A stretch of DNA of 11,588 nucleotides from CAYIYO01 sp964367715. GTDB lineage: Bacteria; Chlamydiota; Chlamydiia; Chlamydiales; Criblamydiaceae. The translations under genes and the position numbers were made by a program. Of the stretch, positions 1 to 6,516 are shown in pieces. The stretch's first letter is position 1, and each line of letters begins with the position of its first letter. The notes under the pieces are model-generated. The model was not told the DNA's origin, did not search any database, and saw only the letters and a list, made by a program, of their open reading frames with translations. The stretch is from contig CAYIYO010000059.1 in the NCBI GenBank assembly GCA_964367715.1, forward strand, positions 1 to 11,588, written 5' to 3'.

Positions 1-104
1 TCCCGGGGCTTTGACATGCTCAAAAAGCCAATTTTTGAATTCACTTGTGTATAAAGACTATCTTATACTTTAATTAAAGAGTGAAAAAGCAGCAATAAAT
101 CTTT
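1..104. other. Gene-free left edge with small inverted repeats
   Basis: No coding region is supported here. It lies downstream of the birA stop codon. It contains a perfect 7-bp inverted repeat (20-26 with 32-38, arms TCAAAAA/TTTTTGA, 5-nt spacer) and a 12-bp perfect palindrome CTTTAATTAAAG at 68-79. Neither has a G/C-rich stem followed by a T-run, so I do not call a birA terminator. The neighbouring gene to the left is outside the window. Confidence 0.4.
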
Positions 105-872
105 TTAATATAGGATTTCGCCAGAGAAAAAAAGACGTTCACTTCCATCAGAAAGTAAGAGACATAGAGATCCATCATCATTAAATTGTTGGATTGTTCC
201 CTCGAAGAGATGGTTTCCATGTGAAAAACGGATGAATTGTCCTATTTGCATGTAGCAGCGTATCGCTATAACAAAAGGAACAAATCCTTTGGTGAGGAAA
301 ATTTCAAGGTGGGAAAGAAAGTGATGCGTGAGCAACTCTAAAAGAAGATTAAGATCAAATCGTTGATTAGTTTCGACGGACATAGACGTTGCAGGACGTT
401 GAAGCGCTTTAAGAGTTTCTGCTGTAATATTTACGTTCAGCCCTATCCCTAGAGCAAGGAAACGTTCATCATTAATAACTTTGCTTTCACATAAGATACC
501 CGCAATTTTTTTTTCGTTAATCATTAGGTCGTTGGGCCACTTAATGTGAGCGGAAAGACCGTTTTCCTTTAGTAATTCCGCGGCTGCTAATGCCATCACG
601 AAAGTCAATAGCGAATAGTCCTTGCAGGTAAGAGGTAATGAGAGGCAAAACGTCGCGTAGAGATTTTCATTTGCAGGAGAGAGCCATGAGCGGCCTAGTC
701 TTCCATAACCTGCCGTTTGTTCGCTTGCAGTGATAACAGTCAATACCAAGGGATTAAATGTCGCAGCGTGCTCCATTGCCCAACGGTTTGTCGATTCTAT
801 TGTAGCAAAATGTACGTGATTGACTTTCATGTCACGCATGATACAATATTCACTATATTTCGCAAATGGCAT
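105..872 (-). CDS. birA: Biotin-protein ligase (biotin--[acetyl-CoA-carboxylase] ligase), group I
   Basis: This cytoplasmic enzyme activates biotin with ATP to biotinyl-5'-AMP and transfers it to the lysine of the biotin carboxyl carrier protein of acetyl-CoA carboxylase, the entry step of fatty acid synthesis. The 255-residue product has the family landmarks in order: ESTN (about 26-29), the biotinyl-AMP loop EQTAGYGRLGRSW (51-63), KWPNDL (111-116), KKIAGIL (121-127), GIGLNVN (142-148), and a C-terminal SH3-like region from about 205. There is no N-terminal helix-turn-helix, so it should not be a DNA-binding repressor like the E. coli protein. In the loop, the usual GRGRRG reads GYGRLG; the arginine equivalent to E. 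coli R118 is kept (R58). The start at 872 has GAAGG 7 nt upstream on the minus strand; Met15 (830) is where homology seems to begin and is the alternative, without a ribosome binding site. It is divergent from rodA. Confidence 0.93.
   Translation of the reverse strand: MPFAKYSEYCIMRDMKVNHVHFATIESTNRWAMEHAATFNPLVLTVITASEQTAGYGRLGRSWLSPANENLYATFCLSLPLTCKDYSLLTFVMALAAAELLKENGLSAHIKWPNDLMINEKKIAGILCESKVINDERFLALGIGLNVNITAETLKALQRPATSMSVETNQRFDLNLLLELLTHHFLSHLEIFLTKGFVPFVIAIRCYMQIGQFIRFSHGNHLFEGTIQQFNDDGSLCLLLSDGSERLFFSGEILY
820..847 (+). promoter_or_regulatory. Predicted sigma70-type promoter of rodA
   Basis: TTGACT at 820-825 and TACAAT at 842-847 are separated by 16 bp, and TG one base before the -10 box makes it an extended -10. 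Transcription would start near 854, giving a leader of about 30 nt to the rodA start at 885. The promoter lies inside the first codons of birA if birA starts at 872, or over and just upstream of its start if it begins at Met15. Confidence 0.6.
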
Positions 873-884
873 AGGACCACCTTC
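873..884. promoter_or_regulatory. Face-to-face ribosome binding sites of birA and rodA
   Basis: The 12 bp between the two divergent start codons carry AGGA on the plus strand (873-876, 8 nt before the rodA ATG at 885) and GAAGG on the minus strand (plus-strand 880-884, 7 nt before the birA ATG at 872). These sites decide both start codons chosen here. Confidence 0.55.
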
Positions 885-2027
885 ATGACTTTTTGGAGCT
901 ATCGTTATTTATCTCGTATTGATTTTCGCGTTCTCCCTATTATCGCTCTACTGATGTTGGCAAGCCTATTAATCATTTCTGCCAATACAGTGATTACCAC
1001 GCCCGATGGGATCGAAGAAGGTTTTTTCACACCTGTTGTGAAAACACAGATTCAATGGTTTGTGATCGGTTCCGGCATTTTCATCTTTTTTGCGGGATTC
1101 GACTACAACAAACTACGAGAGTGGACGTGGATTTTGTATGCCCTCATGTTATTTTCTCTTGTCGGCCTCTTTTTTACAGATTCCATCCAACGTGTGCACC
1201 GGTGGTACCGCATCCCGTTGATTGGTGCAAGCTTCCAGCCGTCGGAGTGTGCGAAATTGATTGTGGTGATCTCTTTAAGCTGGTTTTTGGAGCGCAGAAA
1301 AAATCAGTCTGAAAGCCTCAGCACCGCATTTTTAAGCGGAATCATCGTTGGGATTCCTTTTCTATTGATTCTCAAACAGCCAGATTTAGGCACTGCGCTC
1401 GTCCTATTTCCGATCACTTTGGTGATGTTCTATTTCGGAGATATCAATTCGACCGTAGTGAAGGTCATGTCTTGGATGGGGGGCCTAATGGTTGTCTGCG
1501 TCGCGCTTCTTTTTCTTAATATCATCACACACGAAGAGGCGCGTCCCATTGCGACAACTGTTCTCAAAGAATACCAATTCGATCGTCTCGATCCCAATAC
1601 GCATCATCAGAAAGCGGCGGCAACGGCGATTGGTGTCGGAGGATTAACGGGGACCGGCTGGCACAAAAGCGAGTTCACTGGGGGAGGATGGCTTCCTGCG
1701 CCTTATACGGACTCTGTTTTTCCTGCGTTTGGAGAGGAATTTGGCTTTTTAGGTCTCCTTTTTCTGCTGGTTCTTTTTTATGCATTGATCTATTTTAGTT
1801 TCCAAGTAGCGGCTGTCGCTAAAGACCATTTCGGTCGTCTCCTGTCTGCTGGTATCACTGTTTACCTAGCCATGCATATCTTAGTAAATATTGGGATGAT
1901 GACCGGCTTTCTCCCCATTACTGGCGTTCCCCTCGTTTTAATTACTTATGGAGGCTCCTCAGTATTGGCGACGATGATGGCGCTAGGAATTTTACAAAGC
2001 ATTTATAGCCGGAGGTTCATGTTCTAA
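885..2027 (+). CDS. rodA: Rod shape-determining protein RodA, SEDS-family peptidoglycan glycosyltransferase
   Basis: RodA is an integral inner-membrane glycosyltransferase that polymerises lipid II into glycan strands together with a class B PBP (PBP2) and MreB. The 380-residue protein is strongly hydrophobic with about ten membrane segments, near the size of E. coli RodA (370). Visible SEDS motifs are QPSE (118-121), KQPDLGTALV (164-173), the extracytoplasmic loop LPAPYTDSVFPAFGEEFG (270-287) and GVPLVLITYGGSS (347-359). D276 in that loop aligns with the catalytic D262 of E. coli RodA. I chose the ATG at 885 because AGGA lies 8 nt upstream and membrane homology begins there; the open frame extends back to 717, but only inside birA on the other strand. 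FtsW is the paralogue it could be confused with. Its stop codon overlaps the start of the next gene (TAATG). In Chlamydiae, which lack FtsZ, this machinery is tied to division. Confidence 0.92.
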   Translation: MTFWSYRYLSRIDFRVLPIIALLMLASLLIISANTVITTPDGIEEGFFTPVVKTQIQWFVIGSGIFIFFAGFDYNKLREWTWILYALMLFSLVGLFFTDSIQRVHRWYRIPLIGASFQPSECAKLIVVISLSWFLERRKNQSESLSTAFLSGIIVGIPFLLILKQPDLGTALVLFPITLVMFYFGDINSTVVKVMSWMGGLMVVCVALLFLNIITHEEARPIATTVLKEYQFDRLDPNTHHQKAAATAIGVGGLTGTGWHKSEFTGGGWLPAPYTDSVFPAFGEEFGFLGLLFLLVLFYALIYFSFQVAAVAKDHFGRLLSAGITVYLAMHILVNIGMMTGFLPITGVPLVLITYGGSSVLATMMALGILQSIYSRRFMF

Positions 2028-2467
2028 TGACGCAACACCAATTTCTTTTTGTTCCTGGCATATGGCTTGGAGAGGGAACCGTTTCTTTTAGTGCATCCCC
2101 TGAAACTATTCATTTTTATACCCGTTGGGAAATTGAACAGCTTCCTACCGAAGGGTTTCCTCTCCGTTGTAAACAAACAGTAGAATTAAGTGGGATCGAT
2201 GATAAAGTTACTAACGTCGTTGAAGTGACTCCTGTGGATAGCACATCATTCGAAATATGGATCGAAAATGATCAGATGGTGCGCGTTGGTGGAAAAGGAG
2301 TCATTGACCCTAAAAAAATTGCGTGGGAATTTCGTGGAAAGGACAACTTTGAAGGCTTTGAAGTCTATGAGCTTGTCGACAACGGCGACTACCAAATGCA
2401 TGCCGAATATGCATCAGGCGATCAATTTCGTACGATCATAAACGGAAGAATCTGGAAAAAAGAATAA
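2027..2467 (+). CDS. Conserved-looking hypothetical protein coupled to rodA
   Basis: I do not recognise this 146-residue protein. It has no signal peptide or membrane segment. The N-terminal PGIWLGEG, the alternating beta-strand-like pattern through the chain and the terminal GRIWKK resemble the layout of small lipocalin or FABP-like beta-barrels, but this is only a fold guess. Its ATG shares one base with the rodA stop codon (TAATG). GGAGG at 2011-2015 lies 11 nt upstream, so translation is probably coupled to rodA and the two form one operon. A terminator-like structure follows at 2501-2553. The reading frame after the UAA stop stays open to about 2710, but that stretch runs antisense to the next gene and includes a 9-bp tandem repeat, so I do not treat it as coding. 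The protein is probably cytoplasmic. Confidence 0.8.
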   Translation: MTQHQFLFVPGIWLGEGTVSFSASPETIHFYTRWEIEQLPTEGFPLRCKQTVELSGIDDKVTNVVEVTPVDSTSFEIWIENDQMVRVGGKGVIDPKKIAWEFRGKDNFEGFEVYELVDNGDYQMHAEYASGDQFRTIINGRIWKKE

Positions 2468-2473
2468 TGGGTA

Positions 2474-2509
2474 AACGACATTAATGACACTAACGACCCC
2501 AACGACAAA
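2474..2509 (+). repeat. Four imperfect 9-bp tandem repeats (AAYGACNNN)
   Basis: Units begin at 2474, 2483, 2492 and 2501: AACGACATT, AATGACACT, AACGACCCC, AACGACAAA. The period is exactly 9 bp and the first six bases are nearly invariant. The array starts 7 bp after the stop codon of the 146-residue gene, and its last unit supplies the left arm of the terminator stem. It looks like a short slippage-generated repeat. Confidence 0.7.
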
Positions 2510-2553
2510 AATTCGTCATTAAGGTCCTTGGTGTGGTTATTGTCGTTTTTTTT
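2501..2553 (+). terminator. Probable rho-independent terminator after the rodA operon
   Basis: AACGACAA (2501-2508) pairs perfectly with TTGTCGTT (2540-2547), and the plus strand then runs in eight T residues (2546-2553). The loop is long (31 nt) and contains the small palindrome AAGGTCCTT, so the hairpin is not ideal. A second, overlapping perfect inverted repeat, TTAATGAC (2481-2488) with GTCATTAA (2515-2522), could compete. The position between two convergent genes fits a terminator. Confidence 0.45.
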
Positions 2554-3232
2554 AGCTAGTCGTAGTGGATGCGGTTGCTTCTACTTGTGGATGGCTTGCC
2601 TTAGCTTTTACAGAAGTAAGAGCATTTTCGATTATCCTTTCGACAGCAATTCCTTTTTTACTCATCCAAGCTGCCATTTCGGAAGAATCAAAGCTGAATT
2701 TAGGATTTAGTTTTGTGATAACAGCTTTAAGCTGATCAATATTTGATTTGGCTTGATCGGCTTGTAATTCGAGTGCGACAATTTTATTTTTTAATTCTTT
2801 GATTTTCCCATTTTTCGCTCGAATTGTTCTAGTTTTTTCTTTACTTTCAGTTCCTATTTTTTTGGATGCTTCTTCAGCACGTTTAATTCCCTCTTTTTCC
2901 TTTTTTTCTTTTGTGATAAGAGCGGTAACTTGTGAAGGTAAAAGCTTTTGCGCGGTTTGTGCCCAGTCTTTGTATTCTTTGGAGTTAAAATGGGTCAATG
3001 AGAAGGTTTTTAATTCCTTGATAGCATCGTCTTCTGTCTTAATCGCGCCGAAGAATTTTAGGACGCTGAACCAGATGCGTTTTAGGAAGGGATCGTCATT
3101 TTGTACTAAAACAAATTTATTGCCTCGCACTCCAAAGCCATAAACAGCTTCTTCTTTGAGAGAAGAAATTTTTTCGTTAAGTTTAAGATTTTTGAAAGTA
3201 TTAAGAGGGGAAGTGATTACTTCTGCAGCCAT
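2552..3232 (-). CDS. Hypothetical lysine-rich coiled-coil protein
   Basis: I do not recognise this 226-residue protein. It has no signal peptide or membrane span. Residues about 1-100 form a mixed segment with an aromatic and basic patch (FLKRIWFSVLKFFG, 49-62). Residues about 105-176 are Lys/Glu-rich with heptad-like hydrophobic spacing, predicting a long coiled coil. A short domain around 180-208 (EMAAWMSKKGIAVERIIENAL) follows, and the tail is low-complexity Ser/Thr/Ala. The ATG at 3232 is supported by GAGG 7 nt upstream on the minus strand. The gene is alone: its left neighbour converges on it, and rpsJ upstream is closed by its own strong terminator. Coiled-coil proteins of this kind include secreted chlamydial effectors and structural proteins, but nothing here proves secretion. 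Confidence 0.8.
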   Translation of the reverse strand: MAAEVITSPLNTFKNLKLNEKISSLKEEAVYGFGVRGNKFVLVQNDDPFLKRIWFSVLKFFGAIKTEDDAIKELKTFSLTHFNSKEYKDWAQTAQKLLPSQVTALITKEKKEKEGIKRAEEASKKIGTESKEKTRTIRAKNGKIKELKNKIVALELQADQAKSNIDQLKAVITKLNPKFSFDSSEMAAWMSKKGIAVERIIENALTSVKAKASHPQVEATASTTTS

Positions 3233-3269
3233 AGAACTACCTCGTGTTAGGTGTTATGTTGTTACTAAT

Positions 3270-3299
3270 TGTTATGGATAATGCAGAGATATATGTCAA
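3270..3299 (-). promoter_or_regulatory. Possible promoter of the coiled-coil gene
   Basis: A perfect TTGACA (-35) lies on the minus strand at 3294-3299. The best -10 at usual spacing is ATAACA at 3270-3275, 18 bp away, which is weak. It lies between the rpsJ terminator and the gene start, the only place a dedicated promoter could be. Confidence 0.3.
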
Positions 3300-3319
3300 A
3301 AAATTGTTTTAATTGAAAG

Positions 3320-3352
3320 AAAAAAAAGAGGCAAACCCGTAGGTTTGCCTCG
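3320..3352 (-). terminator. Rho-independent terminator of the str-type operon
   Basis: GAGGCAAACC (3328-3337) and GGTTTGCCTC (3342-3351) form a perfect 10-bp stem with a 4-nt loop. On the minus strand it is followed by seven T residues (plus-strand A 3321-3327). It sits 26 bp after the rpsJ stop codon. Confidence 0.92.
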
Positions 3353-3377
3353 AACGTACACGATTGAATTGTAACGC

Positions 3378-3725
3378 TTACGCTTTGATTTTGATATCAA
3401 CGCCAGCAGGAAGAGTTAACGTCTTTAGGGCGTCAATCGTTTTTCCTGTTGGATTCAAAATGTCAATCAAACGCTTGTGCGTACGAATTTCAAACTGCTC
3501 TCTCGACTTTTTATCGACGTGAGGCGAACGTAGTACAGTGAAGATCTCTTTTCTTGTAGGAAGAGGGATCGGTCCTGCAACGCCAGCGCCTGTGCGCTTT
3601 GCCGTCTCAACGATATCTTGAGTCGAACGGTCCAGCAAACGCTGGTCGTAACCTTTTAGGCGGATGCGGATCTTTTGTCTCGCTGCCGTTTTAGGCTGTG
3701 ATTGTTTTTTATCTTGTTTCGTCAT
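3378..3725 (-). CDS. rpsJ: 30S ribosomal protein S10
   Basis: S10 binds the head of the 30S subunit and, in other bacteria, also joins NusB in transcription antitermination. The 115-residue product matches the family from about residue 18 onward: IRIRLKGYDQRLLDRST, IVETAKRTGA, GPIPLPTRKEIFTVLRSPHV and EIRTHKRLIDI are all present. It is about ten residues longer than usual because of an N-terminal Lys/Gln-rich stretch. The start is 13 nt after the fusA stop, with AGGA about 11 nt upstream. S10 normally leads the S10 operon in bacteria; here it ends the rpsL-rpsG-fusA transcript, an arrangement I recall from Chlamydia. The operon terminator follows at 3320-3352. Confidence 0.97.
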   Translation of the reverse strand: MTKQDKKQSQPKTAARQKIRIRLKGYDQRLLDRSTQDIVETAKRTGAGVAGPIPLPTRKEIFTVLRSPHVDKKSREQFEIRTHKRLIDILNPTGKTIDALKTLTLPAGVDIKIKA

Positions 3726-3738
3726 AGCTGGCTAAGTC

Positions 3739-5844
3739 CTACTTCTTCACGATTTCTTCTTGGATTTTCGATGGAACACGTTCAAAATGACTTGGTTCCA
3801 TCGTATAGGTGGCGCGCCCTGATGACTTTGAACGGAGTGTTGTGGAGTATCCAAACATCTCGCTCAACGGCACTTCAGCACAGATAACAACCCGGCCTTT
3901 TACGCTTTCCTGACCCATAATCTGTCCACGGCGACTGTTAAGGTCACCAATGATGTCTCCCATATAATTGTCTGGCGTAGAAACGTCGACTTTCATAATA
4001 GGTTCTAACAGGATTGCTTTACATTTACGTGCAGCATCCTTAAGCGCCATCGATCCGCAGATTTTAAACGCCATTTCGTTAGAGTCAACATCGTGGTAAG
4101 AACCGTATACGATGCGGACAATGACATCGACGAGGCTGTAGCCAGCAAGAATGCCAGTTGCCAAACCTTCTTCGACCCCTTTAATAACCGCAGGGATGTA
4201 TTCTTTTGGAATGACGCCGCCAACGATTTTGTTTTCGATGACGTTGCCTTTGCCCTTTTCGTTTGGTTCGATTTCCAGGTCGACGTGCGCGTATTGTCCA
4301 CGGCCACCGCTCTGTTTGACGAACTTCGTTTGGGTTTTTCCTGCGATTGTAATGGTTTCTTTGTAAGAAACTTGTGGCTTACCTACGTTCGCTTCAACAC
4401 CGAATTCGCGGCGCATACGGTCGTGTAAGACGTCCAAATGCAACTCACCCATACCGGCAATGATCGTCTGTCCTGTTTCTTCGTTTGTGTAAACGCGGAA
4501 AGTAGGATCTTCCTCTGAAAGAGAAGAAAGTGCCATTGACAATTTCTCACGATCAGGCTTCGACTTTGGTTCGATTGCCATGGAGATAACAGGTTCAGGG
4601 AACTCCATTTTCTCTAACAATACAGGTTTTTCTGGCGAGCAAAGAGTGTCTCCAGTACTTGTATTCTTTAGGCCAACGCAAGCGGCGATGTCACCAGTAA
4701 AGAACTCTTCGCGTTCTTTACGTTGATTAGCATGCATCTCGATTAGACGGGAAATACGTTCTTTGTTGTCTTTTGTTGAATTCAACAACGTCATCCCCTT
4801 TTCCAACGTTCCGCTGTAGATACGGACGTAAGTCAAACGGCCAACATAAGGGTCAGTCATGACTTTGAATGCCAACGCGCTAAACGGTTGATCATCCGCA
4901 GGAGTGATGACGATTTCTTTGTCAGTTTTAAGATCGATCCCTAACACTTGACGACGGTCAAGAGGAGAAGGCATCCATGCAACAACAGCGTTCAGTAATT
5001 GCTGAACCCCTTTGTTTTTAAAGGCAGAACCGCACAAAACAGGATTGAATTTGTTTGAGCATACGCCTTTACGGATAACAGCATTGATTTCTGCTTCTGT
5101 TAGGGTGTCCGGAGCTTCCAAAACTTTCGTCATGAATGTCTCGTTCTCTTCGTCGATCGTTGCCAACTCTTCTAAGAGTTCGCCACGCATCTTCTGGCAC
5201 TGCTCGAGAAGGTCTGCAGGAATCTCTTCTTCGTCCCACTTCGCACCCATTGTTTCATCGTTGAACAAGTAAGCGCGCATTGTGATGAGGTCTACCATCC
5301 CGCGGAATCCTGATTCTGCACCGATAGGGCAGTGGACAGGGATTGCATTTGCATGCAACTTTTCGCGCATTGTGTTGATAGCTTCAAAGAAGTCAGCCCC
5401 TGTTCTATCCATCTTATTGACGAATGCGATACGAGGAACGCCATACTTATCTGCTTGGTGCCATACTGTTTCTGATTGTGGCTCAACGCCAGAAACAGAA
5501 CAGAATACAGCCACAGCGCCATCGAGAACACGTAAGGAACGTTCTACTTCAATTGTGAAGTCAACGTGGCCAGGAGTATCGATGATGTTGATTTTGTAAT
5601 CTTGATCGCCGTAATGCCAAAATATTGTTGTTGCTGCAGAAGTGATCGTGATTCCACGCTCTTGTTCCTGCACCATCCAGTCCATTGTCGCAGCGCCTTC
5701 GTGAACTTCTCCAATGCGGTGTGTACGGCCGGAGTAGAATAGAATACGCTCTGTTGTGGTCGTTTTTCCTGCGTCGATGTGAGCCATGATTCCGATGTTA
5801 CGGACTCTTTTTAGATCTTCACCTTCGGGTCTGTTTTTTGTCAT
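3739..5844 (-). CDS. fusA: Translation elongation factor G
   Basis: EF-G is the cytoplasmic GTPase that drives tRNA-mRNA translocation and, with RRF, ribosome recycling. The 701-residue length is typical. GTPase motifs are all intact: G1 AHIDAGKT (21-28), switch I RGITIT (63-68), G3 DTPGH (89-93), G4 NKMD (143-146) and GSAFKNKG as G5. Domains II to V follow, including the domain IV region with its conserved SGGRGQYAHV segment. The start has a consensus AGGAGG 8 nt upstream, and rpsG ends 15 nt before it, so it is co-transcribed with rpsL and rpsG. No tuf gene follows; rpsJ does. No frameshift or missing motif is seen. Confidence 0.99.
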   Translation of the reverse strand: MTKNRPEGEDLKRVRNIGIMAHIDAGKTTTTERILFYSGRTHRIGEVHEGAATMDWMVQEQERGITITSAATTIFWHYGDQDYKINIIDTPGHVDFTIEVERSLRVLDGAVAVFCSVSGVEPQSETVWHQADKYGVPRIAFVNKMDRTGADFFEAINTMREKLHANAIPVHCPIGAESGFRGMVDLITMRAYLFNDETMGAKWDEEEIPADLLEQCQKMRGELLEELATIDEENETFMTKVLEAPDTLTEAEINAVIRKGVCSNKFNPVLCGSAFKNKGVQQLLNAVVAWMPSPLDRRQVLGIDLKTDKEIVITPADDQPFSALAFKVMTDPYVGRLTYVRIYSGTLEKGMTLLNSTKDNKERISRLIEMHANQRKEREEFFTGDIAACVGLKNTSTGDTLCSPEKPVLLEKMEFPEPVISMAIEPKSKPDREKLSMALSSLSEEDPTFRVYTNEETGQTIIAGMGELHLDVLHDRMRREFGVEANVGKPQVSYKETITIAGKTQTKFVKQSGGRGQYAHVDLEIEPNEKGKGNVIENKIVGGVIPKEYIPAVIKGVEEGLATGILAGYSLVDVIVRIVYGSYHDVDSNEMAFKICGSMALKDAARKCKAILLEPIMKVDVSTPDNYMGDIIGDLNSRRGQIMGQESVKGRVVICAEVPLSEMFGYSTTLRSKSSGRATYTMEPSHFERVPSKIQEEIVKK

Positions 5845-5859
5845 AAGGGATGCCTCCTG

Positions 5860-6333
5860 TTACCACTTGTAATGGGCGAATGCTTTGTTAGCTTCAGCCA
5901 TTTTGTGGGTTTCGTCCTTTTTCTTAATCGTAGAGCCTTGATTAGCCAAACAATCCGATAATTCGGATGCTAGGCAATCTTCCATTGAGCGGCCAGGCTT
6001 CGATCTTGAGTAGTTGATGATCCACTGCATTGCCATCGCTTCGCGACGGTTGGCAGGAATTTCAATAGGAACTTGGTAGGTGGCTCCCCCGATACGGCGG
6101 GATTTCACTTCAAGTGCTGGTTTAGCATTTTCTAATGCTTGTTCAAAGGCTTCGAGAGGGTTCTCTGCCTTTACTCTTCCTGCAAATTTTTCTAGCGCGT
6201 TATAAACGATTTTGCGGGCGATCGACTTTTTCCCATCTTTCATCACTTTATTGATGAACTTGGCGAGTAGGAAGCTGTTGTAGATCGGATCTGGTTCGAT
6301 CTCACGCTTCTCTGCGCGATGTCTTCTTGCCAT
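5860..6333 (-). CDS. rpsG: 30S ribosomal protein S7
   Basis: S7 is the primary assembly protein of the 30S head and contacts the E-site tRNA. The 157-residue product is full length for the family, with the N-terminal MARRHRAEKREIEPDP, the central KSRRIGGATYQVPIEI and the C-terminal HKMAEANKAFAHYKW characteristic of bacterial S7. AGAGG lies 5 nt before the ATG at 6333. Unlike the tight fusA-rpsJ junction, 183 bp separate it from rpsL; that spacer has stable hairpins and a possible internal promoter (see separate entries). In E. coli, S7 represses its own operon by binding the rpsL-rpsG intercistronic RNA, so the spacer could have a similar role here. Confidence 0.98.
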   Translation of the reverse strand: MARRHRAEKREIEPDPIYNSFLLAKFINKVMKDGKKSIARKIVYNALEKFAGRVKAENPLEAFEQALENAKPALEVKSRRIGGATYQVPIEIPANRREAMAMQWIINYSRSKPGRSMEDCLASELSDCLANQGSTIKKKDETHKMAEANKAFAHYKW

Positions 6334-6367
6334 GTGTGCCTCTAAATTTAGGTTCTATTCCTTAATG

Positions 6368-6396
6368 TTGATAAAATATAGGAAGACCTTTAGCAA
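6368..6396 (-). promoter_or_regulatory. Possible internal promoter of rpsG
   Basis: On the minus strand TTGCTA (6391-6396) and TATCAA (6368-6373) are 17 bp apart, each matching consensus at four of six positions. It lies after the hairpins of the rpsL-rpsG spacer and would give a leader of about 28 nt to rpsG. Confidence 0.28.
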
Positions 6397-6421
6397 TTTC
6401 ACCCGACGTTGAGAGTTCCTT

Positions 6422-6480
6422 AAAAAAGGCTTTTCGACGCCTGCGCGTGGTTTGCTCTCCTACTGTGGAGGGCAAAGCAC
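6422..6480 (-). promoter_or_regulatory. Hairpin cluster in the rpsL-rpsG spacer, possible attenuator or S7 target
   Basis: Read on the minus strand, an imperfect 14-bp stem (arms 6467-6480 and 6447-6460, two mismatches, 6-nt loop) is followed by a short AGGC/GCCT stem (6439-6442 with 6427-6430) that runs into six T residues (plus-strand A 6422-6427). The second stem is too short for a strong terminator, but together they could attenuate transcription or bind a regulatory ribosomal protein. Confidence 0.4.
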
Positions 6481-6516
6481 GGGCCAGGATGCATATGCCA
6501 AAGATGCATTCTAGCG

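Noticed and set aside
20..38. Inverted repeat TCAAAAA/TTTTTGA as birA terminator
   Set aside because: The stem is almost entirely A-T with one G-C pair, and no T-run follows on the minus strand.
717..884. Upstream extension of the rodA reading frame by 56 codons
   Set aside because: It runs antisense through birA, its Cys/His-rich sequence is unlike RodA, and the ATG at 885 has its own ribosome binding site and promoter.
2468..2710. Open frame continuing after the stop of the 146-residue gene
   Set aside because: It follows an in-frame UAA, passes through the terminator and then reads antisense to the coiled-coil gene; the hydrophobic, Ser- and Cys-rich translation looks like a shadow.
4093..4428. 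Long plus-strand open frames opposite fusA (also near 5012-5599)
   Set aside because: They mirror a fully intact EF-G gene, lack ribosome binding sites and show composition expected of antisense shadows.
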